A stretch of 32,321 nucleotides of DNA from Prevotella sp. (GCA_021636625.1 JAJWLX010000037.1:1-32321), one strand, 5' to 3'; counted from the stretch's first letter, positions 23,936 to 32,057 are shown. The notes: a model not told the origin generated them from the letters alone. Made by a program: numbers and translations.

Positions 23936-23992
23936 AGTACGTTTATTAAGCAAAAAAGTACAAGGGTTATTCAGAAAATAGTGCTAACTTTG
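23936..23992 (+). promoter_or_regulatory. CE7-GH26-GH130 promoter with shared upstream motif
   Basis: TAACTTTG (23985-23992) is the -7 box, with no TTG at the usual distance. TAAGCAAAAAAGTACA (23947-23962) ends 22 nt upstream and matches the susC-side motif except for one missing T. AGTAC recurs at 23936-23940 and 23957-23961, a direct repeat 21 bp apart. The leader to the ATG is about 98 nt and contains two small hairpins (24010-24027 and 24044-24063). Confidence 0.65.
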
Positions 23993-24097
23993 CAACCGTA
24001 AAACTTAATAATCCTATTGAGAGGATTTTGGGTGAACGATAACAGTTATGATAAGCAATAACTAACATAAATAAACAATAAAAACAATTAGAACGAA

Positions 24098-25426
24098 ATG
24101 CAGAAGGTTTATAGGTTAATAATTATAGGTGTTCTGATGAGTGCGCTCGGCTCTCTCGGGCTGAGCGCGCAAATCAAAGGCTACAACATCGTAGTGAGTG
24201 TGACTCCTGATCACCATGACTGGAACTACAAGATAGGCGAGAAAGCCAACTTTACGGTAAATGTCAGGAAGAGTGGTACTCTCTTGAACAACGTGAAGGT
24301 AGATTATGAGGCTGGTCCTGCTATGTTTCCGGATGTGAAGAAAAGTACTACTCTCAAGGATGGTGTGATGAAATGGAGCGGAAGCTTGAATAAGCCGGGC
24401 TTCTACCGATTCAAGGTCATTGCTCATGTGGATGGAAAGGATTACGAAGGACTCTGCACCGCAGGCTTCTCTCCCGAAAAGATTCAGCCTTATGCACAGG
24501 AACCGAAGGATTTTGATGCATTTTGGAAGAAAGCGTTGGATGAGGCTCGCCAGACCGACTTGAATATCACCAAGGTGTTGCTTCCAGAGCGCTGTACTCA
24601 AGATAAGAATGTATATGAGATCAGTTACAATAACAACCGGTGGGGCTCTAAGATGTATGGCATCCTGAGTGTTCCGGTAAAGGAAGGCAAATATCCAGCC
24701 TTGCTCCGGGTTCCGGGTGCGGGTGTGCGTCCTTATGCAGGCGATACCTATACCGCGCCATCCAAGTGTATCGTTTTGGAAATCGGTATTCATGGCATTC
24801 CTGTTACTATGGAACAGAAGGTGTATGATGATCTTCTGAATGGTGAACTGAACGGCTATTGGGATACCAATCTCGAAAATCCAGACCGTAACTCGTATAA
24901 GAGAGTCATCACCGGAGCTGTGCGTGGAGTGGATTTCATCGCAGCGCTTCCTGAATGGGATGGCAAGACCATCGGCGTGACGGGTTCTTCGCAGGGAGGA
25001 TTCCTCTCTATTGCTGTGGCTGCACTCGATAAGCGTATCACGTTCCTGGCTCCTGTGCATGATGCCATGTGTGATTATGAAGCTGAAATCCATGGAGTTG
25101 CAGGCGGTTGGCCTCACTACTTCTATAAGGAGAACAAAGCTCAGGGCGCTGCCTGGAAGGAGACTAAGCTCACCGAACTGGAAAAGGCTAGATTGGAAGG
25201 TGCCCGCTATTACGATGGTGTCAACTTTGCCCGTCGCATCACCGTTCCTGGATGGTATAGCTTCGGATATAACGATGAGGTGGTTCCACCAACTTCTTCT
25301 TATGGATTATATAATAGTGTGAAAGCGCCAAAGACTCTGAGCCTCTATCAGATGACCGGTCATTACTGGTATCAGGAGCAGTGGGATGAATGGCAGGCTT
25401 GGATTATTCAACAATTAACTAAATAA
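24098..25426 (+). CDS. CE7-like acetyl esterase (acetylxylan/acetylmannan esterase family)
   Basis: This 442-aa protein has a signal peptide (residues 1-24, ending LSAQ). An N-terminal Ig-like beta domain covers about 28-122. An alpha/beta-hydrolase of the AXE1/cephalosporin C deacetylase type follows. The catalytic triad candidates are Ser298 in GSSQGG, Asp393 in NDEVVPP and His422 in GHYW, and the substrate-pocket block VPGAGVRPY is present. It should remove acetyl groups from acetylated mannan oligosaccharides, probably in the periplasm. Plant glucomannans are often acetylated, which fits the gene set. It is the first gene of the plus arm, only 4 nt before the GH26 gene. Confidence 0.88.
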   Translation: MQKVYRLIIIGVLMSALGSLGLSAQIKGYNIVVSVTPDHHDWNYKIGEKANFTVNVRKSGTLLNNVKVDYEAGPAMFPDVKKSTTLKDGVMKWSGSLNKPGFYRFKVIAHVDGKDYEGLCTAGFSPEKIQPYAQEPKDFDAFWKKALDEARQTDLNITKVLLPERCTQDKNVYEISYNNNRWGSKMYGILSVPVKEGKYPALLRVPGAGVRPYAGDTYTAPSKCIVLEIGIHGIPVTMEQKVYDDLLNGELNGYWDTNLENPDRNSYKRVITGAVRGVDFIAALPEWDGKTIGVTGSSQGGFLSIAVAALDKRITFLAPVHDAMCDYEAEIHGVAGGWPHYFYKENKAQGAAWKETKLTELEKARLEGARYYDGVNFARRITVPGWYSFGYNDEVVPPTSSYGLYNSVKAPKTLSLYQMTGHYWYQEQWDEWQAWIIQQLTK

Positions 25427-25430
25427 ATTT

Positions 25431-26591
25431 ATGTTAGGAAAAAGAATATTGATCAGTGCTGTTTGTCTGCTGGCTATGCAGGGAGCTATGGCACAGGTGG
25501 ATGGTGTCACTGGTGCTTCTGTTCAGACTGCAGGTACATCTTGCAGCAAAGACAAAAAGGTTTGCTGCAAAACACCAGCTGAACAACTGAAAATTCGTCT
25601 GCAGAAAATATTAAACAAGGGTATTATGCTGGGTCATCAGGATGACCCTGTGTATGGTACCACCTGGAAATGGGATGAAGGAAAGAGCGATGTGCTTCTT
25701 ACTACTGGGGATTATCCCGCAGTAATGGGATTCGATCTGGGTAAGATAGAACTCGACAGCAAGGAGAACCTGGATGGTGTTCCGTTCGACAGAATGCGCC
25801 AGGAAATCATCGCTCAGTATAAAAGAGGTGGAATCGTTACCTTGAGCTGGCATCCTTGGAATCCGGCAACAGGCGAGAATGCCTGGGATCTAAAGGGAGA
25901 TGCTGTGGCTGCCGTCCTGGATGGAGGTGCACAGCAGCAGAAATTTGACTGCTGGCTCAAAAAAGTATCAGACTTCATCCTTTCTCTCAAGACTAATGAC
26001 GGCAAACTCGTTCCTGTAATCTTCCGACCATGGCATGAAATGAATGGCGGATGGTTCTGGTGGGGCGCCAACAGTTGCACACCTGCACAATACAACCAAC
26101 TTTATGCAAATACCTATCACAGACTTACTAAAGCAGGGTGCAGCAACATCGTTTGGGCGTGGTCGCCAAATCTCGGAAGCGAGAAGACCGTCGAAGCTTT
26201 CTTGGAGCGTTATCCGGGTAATGAGTTCGTTGATCTGGTAGGCGTTGACATCTATGAGTTTGACAACAATGATGCCACCTATCAGAAGAATCTTACCGAG
26301 ACATTGGATGTGATGATGCTGGCTGCCAAGAAAATCAACAAGATTCCTGCGCTCTCCGAGACAGGATGCCGAGGCATTTCGCAGAAGCAGAACTGGTTCA
26401 CCCAGACTCTTTGGCCAGTACTTCAGAAGTATCAGTTGAGCTACGTTCTCTTCTGGCGCAATGCTTGGGACAAACCCCAGGAGGAGGCTTATCTCCCTGG
26501 AGTAGGTGATGGAGCCATCGTCAATGACTTCAAGGCATTCAAGAACGAAAAGAAAGTCCTTTTTGTCAAAGACATCAAAAAAGTTAAGTGA
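25431..26591 (+). CDS. GH26 beta-mannanase
   Basis: This 386-aa enzyme has a signal peptide (residues 1-21, ending GAMA) without a lipobox, which suggests a periplasmic location. The GH26 acid/base motif FRPWHEMNGGWFWWG holds Glu203, and the nucleophile block ALSETG holds Glu310. VWAWSP and VGVDIYEF are also conserved. It cuts beta-1,4-mannan and may release mannobiose, which the next genes are built to use. Whether it acts in endo or exo mode cannot be told. An N-terminal Cys/Lys-rich stretch (about 35-48, SCSKDKKVCC) follows the signal and is unusual. Its start lies 4 nt after the esterase stop. Confidence 0.93.
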   Translation: MLGKRILISAVCLLAMQGAMAQVDGVTGASVQTAGTSCSKDKKVCCKTPAEQLKIRLQKILNKGIMLGHQDDPVYGTTWKWDEGKSDVLLTTGDYPAVMGFDLGKIELDSKENLDGVPFDRMRQEIIAQYKRGGIVTLSWHPWNPATGENAWDLKGDAVAAVLDGGAQQQKFDCWLKKVSDFILSLKTNDGKLVPVIFRPWHEMNGGWFWWGANSCTPAQYNQLYANTYHRLTKAGCSNIVWAWSPNLGSEKTVEAFLERYPGNEFVDLVGVDIYEFDNNDATYQKNLTETLDVMMLAAKKINKIPALSETGCRGISQKQNWFTQTLWPVLQKYQLSYVLFWRNAWDKPQEEAYLPGVGDGAIVNDFKAFKNEKKVLFVKDIKKVK

Positions 26592-26640
26592 AGAGTGAAG
26601 AACGAAGAGTGAAGAATTCAATAGTCTTTACTAATCATAA

Positions 26641-26664
26641 AGTTCAAAGTTTAAAGTTCAAAGT
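26641..26664 (+). repeat. TTCAAAGT-type repeat before the GH130 start codon
   Basis: Three units of the TTCAAAG/TTTAAAG type end 10 nt before the ATG at 26675. The sequence before it, TTTACTAATCA (26627-26637), also precedes the copy at 31378. Just upstream, AAGAGTGAAGAA occurs twice (about 26590-26615), another short direct repeat. Confidence 0.7.
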
Positions 26665-26674
26665 AAAAAATATT

Positions 26675-27847
26675 ATGACTACATTTCAAGACAAAGTGAA
26701 GGCTCTCCGTGCTCATCACGAGGAATTGTTGAGCCGCAAGAATGAACCGGTAGAGTGGGGCAATGGTATCTACGAGAAATATAAGAATCCTATCCTCACT
26801 GCAGAACATACTCCACTGGAGTGGCGTTACGACTTCGATGAGAAGAGCAACCCATATCTGATGCAGCGCATCATGATGAATGCTACGCTGAACTCAGGTG
26901 CCATCAAGTGGAACGGCAAGTATCTCCTCGTTGTACGTGTGGAGGGTGCCGACCGCAAGAGCTTCTTCGCTGTAGCCGAGAGCCCTAATGGTATCGATAA
27001 CTTCCGCTTCTGGGATGAACCTATCACCATGCCGGAGGATGTGATTCCTGCTACCAATATCTATGATATGCGACTCACCGCTCATGAGGATGGCTATATC
27101 TATGGTGTGTTCTGTGCTGAGCGCCACGATGATGATCAGCCTGGTGACCTGAGTGCAGCTACAGCTACAGCAGCTATCGCACGTACCAAGGACTTGGTAA
27201 ACTGGGAGCGTCTTCCAGACCTGAAGACCAAGAGTCAGCAGCGTAATGTGGTTCTCCATCCAGAGTTTGTAGATGGCAAGTATGCTTTCTATACCCGTCC
27301 ACAGGATGGATTCATCGATACAGGTTCTGGTGGTGGTATCGGCTGGGCATTGGTAGATGACATCACCCATGCAGAGATCAAGGAAGAGAAGATCATCAAT
27401 GCCCGTCATTATCACACCATTCAGGAGGTGAAGAACGGTGAGGGACCTCATCCTATCAAGACCGAAAAGGGCTGGTTGCATCTCGCTCACGGTGTTCGTG
27501 GCTGTGCCAGCGGTCTCCGTTATGTACTCTATATGTATATGACCTCTCTTGAGGACCCTACAGAGGTCATCGCAGAACCAGGTGGATACCTTCTCGTGCC
27601 AGAGGGACCTGAATATATTGGTGATGTGATGAACGTAGTGTTCACCAACGGTTGGATTGCTGATGAGGATGGCAAGGTATTTATCTACTATGCTTCTTCT
27701 GATACGCGTATGCATGTAGCTACCTCTACCATCGACCGTTTGGTAGATTACTGCATGAATACTCCAAAGGATGACTATCGCACTCAGTTCTCTGTAGAAA
27801 AGATCAAGGACTTGGTGGCTAAAAATAAAAAGACATTAGGTAAATAA
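26675..27847 (+). CDS. GH130 beta-1,4-mannosylglucose phosphorylase
   Basis: This 390-aa cytoplasmic enzyme should cleave 4-O-beta-mannosyl-glucose with phosphate into mannose-1-phosphate and glucose. The sequence matches the GH130_1 type in length and in blocks such as NPILTAEHTPLEWRYDF and NATLNSGAIKWNGKYLLVVRVEG. The candidate proton donor is Asp131 in NIYDMRLT, in the position known from characterised Bacteroides mannosylglucose phosphorylase. I place the start at the ATG at 26675 (MTTFQDKV). An upstream GTG (26588) would translate the repeat element and add 29 unconserved residues. No signal peptide is present. Its substrate is supplied by the epimerase two genes downstream. Confidence 0.95.
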   Translation: MTTFQDKVKALRAHHEELLSRKNEPVEWGNGIYEKYKNPILTAEHTPLEWRYDFDEKSNPYLMQRIMMNATLNSGAIKWNGKYLLVVRVEGADRKSFFAVAESPNGIDNFRFWDEPITMPEDVIPATNIYDMRLTAHEDGYIYGVFCAERHDDDQPGDLSAATATAAIARTKDLVNWERLPDLKTKSQQRNVVLHPEFVDGKYAFYTRPQDGFIDTGSGGGIGWALVDDITHAEIKEEKIINARHYHTIQEVKNGEGPHPIKTEKGWLHLAHGVRGCASGLRYVLYMYMTSLEDPTEVIAEPGGYLLVPEGPEYIGDVMNVVFTNGWIADEDGKVFIYYASSDTRMHVATSTIDRLVDYCMNTPKDDYRTQFSVEKIKDLVAKNKKTLGK

Positions 27848-27868
27848 GTATAAAGGTATTAAGATTGT

Positions 27869-27925
27869 AGGGATTCTCAACCTTTGTCCGTATTCTTAGT
27901 ACGGACGAGGGAAGAATCCCTTTTT
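27869..27925 (+). terminator. Two-tier hairpin with T-run between GH130 and transporter genes
   Basis: The outer stem AGGGATTCT (27869-27877) pairs with AGAATCCCT (27913-27921). The inner stem GTCCGTA (27886-27892) pairs with TACGGAC (27900-27906) around a 7-nt loop. TTTTT follows immediately on the plus strand. This is a strong intrinsic terminator form, yet the same pathway continues with the transporter and epimerase genes, so partial read-through is likely. Confidence 0.85.
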
Positions 27926-27930
27926 CGTAA

Positions 27931-27961
27931 AGTTCAAAGTTCAAAATTCAAAGTTCAAAGT
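27931..27961 (+). repeat. TTCAAAGT-type repeat before the transporter start codon
   Basis: Four units of TTCAAAG/TTCAAAA type run to 27961, 4 nt before the ATG at 27966. Its first 24 nt are identical to the copy at 31378-31401, more than 3.4 kb away. Confidence 0.8.
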
Positions 27962-27965
27962 AAAA

Positions 27966-29309
27966 ATGGCTAGTTTAAAGGAAAAAGTTGCTTATGCTTT
28001 GGGCGATGCCGCTGCCGGCGGTATCGTTTGGAAGGTGATGTCTATCGCTTTCCCTCTGTTTTTTACCAATGTCTTCGGACTCTCTTTTGCCGATGCTGCT
28101 GTGCTGATGTTGGTGGCTCGTATGTTTGATGTGGTGACCGACCCTCTGATGGGTAGTCTTGCCGACCGTACACAGAGCCGCTTCGGTACCTATCGTCCCT
28201 GGTTGATTTATGGAGCCGTTCCTTTCGGATTGGTTTTCGCGCTCCTGCTCTATACGCCTGATTTCGGTCCGGTGGGCAAGCGTATCTATGCCTATGCCCT
28301 CTATCTTCTGATGATGGCGATATATACGATGGTGAATGTACCTTATGGTTCCCTGCTCGGTGTGATGACCGAGGATGATGACGAGAAGAACCAGTTCTCA
28401 TCCTTCCGTATGGTGGGTGCCTATGCGATGGGATTCGCCACCTTGCTCTCTTTCCCATATCTTCAGGAGATGGTGGGCGGTACTGCTACCCATCAGTATG
28501 CCGTTATCGGTGCCATCCTGGGTGTCGTTGCAGCCGTGATGACCCTGGCTTGCGGTCTTCTTACCAAGGAGCGGCTGAAGCCGAAGAGAGCAGAGAAGTT
28601 CTCCTTCCACCAGTTTGCCGACCTGGTACACAACAAGGCTTGGCTCTACATGACCGCCATAGCCGTATGTACCAACTTCTTCAATGGTTTCCGCTATGCA
28701 GTAGCGGGTTATATGTTCGATTACTGTCTGCATGGCAATGTCACCATCGAGGGATTGATCATCAACTACACGGTGTTCATGGCATTCGGTGAGGTAACCT
28801 GTATGATTTTCGGAGGCGTTTCACCTTGGTTCACCCGTATGGTAGGCAGCAAGCGGATGGCATTCTTCTGGGCAGCAACCCTCTGTCTGGTTCTTTCATT
28901 GGCGTTCTTCTTTATCCCGATGGATCCTGCTTATATCTGGGTGATGATAGCCCTCGTGGTGTTGACCTCTGTAGGTATCGGTATCTATTCACCACTGTTG
29001 TGGTCTATGTATGCCGATGTAGCCGATTATCATACCGATCATTTCGGAACCTCAGCTACTGGTCTCATCTTCTCCTCAGGTACGATGAGTCAGAAGTTTG
29101 GTACCGCCATTTCCGGTTCGCTCATCGCCCTTTTCCTGGGTTGGGCGGGTGCCAATATGATTACCGACAAGATGGGTAACACCATGATAGATCCAGCCAG
29201 TGTCACCGATTCTGTGCTTACCATGGTATGGTCTTTGTTCAGTCTTTTCCCAGCATTCATCGCATTCCTGCTGATGGTTCTTGCTTGGAAGTTCCCTATA
29301 AAAAAGTAA
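27966..29309 (+). CDS. GPH-family sugar:cation symporter (MFS), probable mannobiose importer
   Basis: This 447-aa inner-membrane protein has about twelve hydrophobic helices. The MelB/GPH signature lies near residues 50-75 (ARMFDVVTDPLMGSLADRTQSRFGTYRPWL), with the Asp residues used for cation binding in MelB-type carriers. The N-terminal block LKEKVAYALGDAAAG is also typical of the family. Its position between the phosphorylase and the epimerase suggests it imports mannobiose, or other short mannan products, from the periplasm (inference). It probably shares a transcript with the epimerase, 4 nt downstream, and is separated from the phosphorylase by a terminator hairpin. Confidence 0.92.
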   Translation: MASLKEKVAYALGDAAAGGIVWKVMSIAFPLFFTNVFGLSFADAAVLMLVARMFDVVTDPLMGSLADRTQSRFGTYRPWLIYGAVPFGLVFALLLYTPDFGPVGKRIYAYALYLLMMAIYTMVNVPYGSLLGVMTEDDDEKNQFSSFRMVGAYAMGFATLLSFPYLQEMVGGTATHQYAVIGAILGVVAAVMTLACGLLTKERLKPKRAEKFSFHQFADLVHNKAWLYMTAIAVCTNFFNGFRYAVAGYMFDYCLHGNVTIEGLIINYTVFMAFGEVTCMIFGGVSPWFTRMVGSKRMAFFWAATLCLVLSLAFFFIPMDPAYIWVMIALVVLTSVGIGIYSPLLWSMYADVADYHTDHFGTSATGLIFSSGTMSQKFGTAISGSLIALFLGWAGANMITDKMGNTMIDPASVTDSVLTMVWSLFSLFPAFIAFLLMVLAWKFPIKK

Positions 29310-29313
29310 TAAT

Positions 29314-30495
29314 ATGGAAAATCTGAAAAAAACAATGAAGGATGTGTTGGAAAACAACATCCTCAACTATTGGATTCACAAGGTAAAGGATGAAGAGAAT
29401 GGTGGCTTCTATGGACGTGTCGATGGCAACGACCGGGTACATCCTGAAGCCGAGAAAGGTGCTGTAATGAATGCCCGTATCCTGTGGGCTTTTTCTGCAG
29501 CCTACCGAGTATTGAAGAAACCTGAGTATCTGGAGGCAGCAACCCGTGCCAAGGAGTATGTGCGTGATTATTTCCTGGACAAGGAATATGGCGGCATCTA
29601 CTGGAGCGTGGATTACAAGGGCAATCCGCTTGATACCAAGAAGCAGACCTACGCCATTGGCTTTGCCATCTACGGATTCTCTGAGTATGCGCGTGCTACA
29701 GGTGATAAGGAGGCGCTGGATATAGCCATCTCGCTTTATCACGATATCGAAAAGCATGCCTTTGATGCCAAGAACAATGGATATATTGAGGCGCTGACCC
29801 GTGAATGGCAGCCGATAGCAGACATGCGACTCTCTGATAAGGATGAGAATGGCTCGCGTACCATGAATACCCATCTGCATATCATTGAGCCATATACCAA
29901 TCTCTATCGTGTGTGGAAGACCGAAGAGCTGGAAAAGAGCATCCGCAATCTCCTGGATATCTTTACCGATAAGTTGCTCAATCAGGAGACTTATCATCTC
30001 GACCTCTTCTTCAATGATGAGTGGGAAGGTAAGAGAAACATTGAGAGTTACGGTCACGATATCGAGGCATCCTGGCTGCTTCACGAGACTGCGCTCGTCT
30101 TGGACGATAAGGAAGTGCTCCATAAGATAGAGCGTATCATCCGCCGTATTGCTGATGCTGCTGATGAGGGCTTGCGCCCTGATGGCAGTATGGTATATGA
30201 ACACTGGAAGGATGGTGATAAGTATGATCTCCAGCGCCAGTGGTGGGTACAGTGTGAGAATATCATCGGACATATCGATCTCTATCAGTATTTCCGTACG
30301 GATGAGAATCTCGAAGTGGCCATCCGTTGCTGGAACTATGTGGCAAAGCATCTCCTGGATCTGCAGAACGGAGAGTGGCACTGGGCTATCCTCGAAGATG
30401 GTACGGTGAATAAGGAAGATGATAAGGCGGGCTTCTGGAAGTGCCCTTATCACAACTCTAGAATGTGTCTCGAACTGATAGAGCGTGAATATTAG
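29314..30495 (+). CDS. AGE-family mannobiose/cellobiose 2-epimerase
   Basis: This 393-aa cytoplasmic (alpha/alpha)6-barrel enzyme belongs to the N-acylglucosamine 2-epimerase family. Candidate active-site residues are Arg55 (NARILW), His187 (NTHLHIIEP), His248 (SYGHDIEASW) and His380 (CPYHNSR). The length of about 390 aa and the SYGHDIEASWLL block fit cellobiose 2-epimerases. In this context it should convert beta-1,4-mannobiose to mannosyl-glucose, the substrate of the GH130 phosphorylase encoded upstream. This three-part route (epimerase, phosphorylase, symporter) is established for Bacteroides and Ruminococcus. It is the last gene of the plus arm. Confidence 0.94.
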   Translation: MENLKKTMKDVLENNILNYWIHKVKDEENGGFYGRVDGNDRVHPEAEKGAVMNARILWAFSAAYRVLKKPEYLEAATRAKEYVRDYFLDKEYGGIYWSVDYKGNPLDTKKQTYAIGFAIYGFSEYARATGDKEALDIAISLYHDIEKHAFDAKNNGYIEALTREWQPIADMRLSDKDENGSRTMNTHLHIIEPYTNLYRVWKTEELEKSIRNLLDIFTDKLLNQETYHLDLFFNDEWEGKRNIESYGHDIEASWLLHETALVLDDKEVLHKIERIIRRIADAADEGLRPDGSMVYEHWKDGDKYDLQRQWWVQCENIIGHIDLYQYFRTDENLEVAIRCWNYVAKHLLDLQNGEWHWAILEDGTVNKEDDKAGFWKCPYHNSRMCLELIEREY

Positions 30496-30611
30496 AATAT
30501 TCATAGGTATAGTTGATTGTTAGGTTGAGTCTTGCAGCTTTCGCGGATTATGCGATTTTTCTTCTTTCCGGAGAATAATTTGCGTAATTTGTGAAAACTG
30601 TGAGACTTTTT

Positions 30612-30642
30612 TTGTTTATTCCGAATAAATATTGTATATTTG
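30612..30642 (+). promoter_or_regulatory. Promoter of the deoxynucleoside kinase pair
   Basis: TTG (30612-30614) is followed after 20 nt by TATATTTG (30635-30642), a full consensus match. The leader to the ATG at 30718 is about 70 nt. Confidence 0.82.
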
Positions 30643-30717
30643 CAGTCTGTAGAATTGGGACTTGCCTGGAGCCAGCCTCATTCTGTATTCAAGATTCAAT
30701 ACTCAATATAAGAAAAA

Positions 30718-31344
30718 ATGTACATAGCAGTAGCAGGAAATATCGGTAGTGGAAAGACCACGCTTACCAAGATGCTCTCCAAGCATTACGGCTGGAAACA
30801 GTACTTGGAGCCAGTGGCAGAGAATCCCTACATCGATGACTATTACAAGGACATCCCCCGATGGGCTCTCAATATGGAGGTCTTCTATCTGAAGCAGCGA
30901 TTCAAGAATCTGCTTGAGATTCAGCATTGTAAGGAGACGGTCATTCAGGATCGTACCATCTTTGAGGGAGTGTATGTCTTTGCAGCCAATAATAGAAAGA
31001 TGGGTAATATGGACCAGCGCGACTTCGATACCTATATGGAACTCTTCGAGTCGATGATGGAAGTGGTTGAGATGCCGGAACTGATGATTTATCTCCGTTC
31101 TTCTGTCCCTCATCTTGTGAAGAATATTCAGAAACGAGGCCGTGATTACGAGCAGAAGATGCCTATCGATTATCTCGAGGGAATCAATCTTCTCTACGAT
31201 GATTTCATCATGAACAAGTATAAGGGTAGGGTGCTGGTAGTAGAGGTGGATAACCTCGACTTCGAGCATAATCCCAAGCAGTTTGGCGACATCGTAGATA
31301 AGATTGACGCCAAGCTCTTCGGCCTCTTTTCCAAGGAAGAATAA
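30718..31344 (+). CDS. Deoxynucleoside kinase (first of a tandem pair)
   Basis: This 208-aa cytoplasmic enzyme should phosphorylate deoxynucleosides (salvage) with ATP or another nucleotide. The P-loop GNIGSGKTTL is at residues about 8-17, the DRTIFEG block near 81-87, and the LID-type Arg-rich stretch KRGRDYE near 139-145. These are typical of the dCK/dGK/dAK family, and the length is usual. The next gene encodes a clear paralogue. Which base each prefers cannot be read from sequence. In lactobacilli two such paralogues form a heterodimer with split specificity, which may apply here (inference). Confidence 0.92.
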   Translation: MYIAVAGNIGSGKTTLTKMLSKHYGWKQYLEPVAENPYIDDYYKDIPRWALNMEVFYLKQRFKNLLEIQHCKETVIQDRTIFEGVYVFAANNRKMGNMDQRDFDTYMELFESMMEVVEMPELMIYLRSSVPHLVKNIQKRGRDYEQKMPIDYLEGINLLYDDFIMNKYKGRVLVVEVDNLDFEHNPKQFGDIVDKIDAKLFGLFSKEE

Positions 31345-31377
31345 TCTTCTTAAGAGAATCATATTTACTAATCAAAA

Positions 31378-31401
31378 AGTTCAAAGTTCAAAATTCAAAG
31401 T
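31378..31401 (+). repeat. TTCAAAGT-type repeat before the second kinase start codon
   Basis: Three TTCAAAG/TTCAAAA units end 6 nt before the ATG at 31408. All 24 nt are identical to 27931-27954, and the preceding TTTACTAATCA (31364-31374) is shared with the copy before the GH130 gene. Confidence 0.8.
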
Positions 31402-31407
31402 AAGAAA

Positions 31408-32022
31408 ATGCATATAGCAATAGCTGGAAATATAGGAAGCGGCAAGACTACCTTGACCAAGATGCTTGCCAAGAGATATGGCTGGAAGGCAAACTTCGAG
31501 CCAGTAGATAACAATCCATACCTTGCCGATTATTACAAGGATATGGAGCGATGGTCGTTCAATCTTCAGATTTACTTTCTGAACAAGCGATTCCACGATG
31601 TGGTGGAGATTTCCCGTTCGGAGCAGACCATCGTGCAGGATAGAACCATCTTCGAGGATGCGCGCATCTTTGCCCCAAATCTTCACGATATCGGTATGAT
31701 GAGCGACAGGGATTTCAAGAACTATACCGATCTCTTCGATCTGATGATCAGTCTGGTGAAGCTTCCAGACCTGATGATTTACATCAAGAGCAGTATCCCG
31801 ACCCTCGTGAAGCACATCGAGAAGCGAGGCAGAGATTTCGAGAAGAGCATCCGCATCGACTATCTCCAGGGCTTGAACAACCGTTACGAGGAATGGATCA
31901 AGGATTACAAGGGCCGACTCATCATCATCGATGGCGATACCTTGGAGTTTGCTGATAATCCTGAGGATTTCCGCAAGGTTACCGATCTCATCGACGCCGA
32001 ACTGTTTGGCTTATTCAAATAA
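31408..32022 (+). CDS. Deoxynucleoside kinase (second of a tandem pair)
   Basis: This 204-aa protein is a paralogue of the upstream kinase. The P-loop GNIGSGKTTL, DRTIFED, KRGRDFE and the C-terminal ELFGLF are all conserved. Many differences fall in the substrate-facing middle part (for example NLQIYFLNKRFHDVVEISRSEQTIVQ against MEVFYLKQRFKNLLEIQHCKETVIQ), which suggests a different base preference (inference). It lies 63 nt downstream of the first kinase with a repeat element between them. Both are probably co-transcribed from the promoter at 30612-30642. Confidence 0.92.
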   Translation: MHIAIAGNIGSGKTTLTKMLAKRYGWKANFEPVDNNPYLADYYKDMERWSFNLQIYFLNKRFHDVVEISRSEQTIVQDRTIFEDARIFAPNLHDIGMMSDRDFKNYTDLFDLMISLVKLPDLMIYIKSSIPTLVKHIEKRGRDFEKSIRIDYLQGLNNRYEEWIKDYKGRLIIIDGDTLEFADNPEDFRKVTDLIDAELFGLFK

Positions 32023-32057
32023 TAGTTTGGCTTATTCTATAACAGAAATAACGTATG

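Noticed and set aside
24116..25117. Long minus-strand open frame (333 codons) over the esterase gene
   Set aside because: It is antisense to a gene with a full catalytic triad and signal peptide. The translation is low in domain signal and has no promoter or leader of its own.
26588..26674. GTG-initiated N-terminal extension of the GH130 gene
   Set aside because: The extension translates the intergenic repeat element and overlaps the GH26 stop region. The ATG at 26675 gives the usual 390-aa length and places Asp131 as in characterised enzymes.
29296..30504. Minus-strand open frame of 402 codons covering the whole epimerase gene
   Set aside because: It mirrors the epimerase codon pattern in an antisense frame, with no recognisable domain. 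The plus-strand frame has conserved active-site residues.
30541..30560. Weak hairpin with T-run after the epimerase gene (TCGC/GCGA then TTTTT)
   Set aside because: The stem is only 4 bp and stands in A/T-rich sequence. It could be a weak terminator, but it is too slight to list.
8977..31401. The TTCAAAGT repeats as a CRISPR array or insertion-sequence ends
   Set aside because: Units are 7-10 bp with no spacers of regular length, no cas genes and no transposase. The copies are dispersed single clusters.
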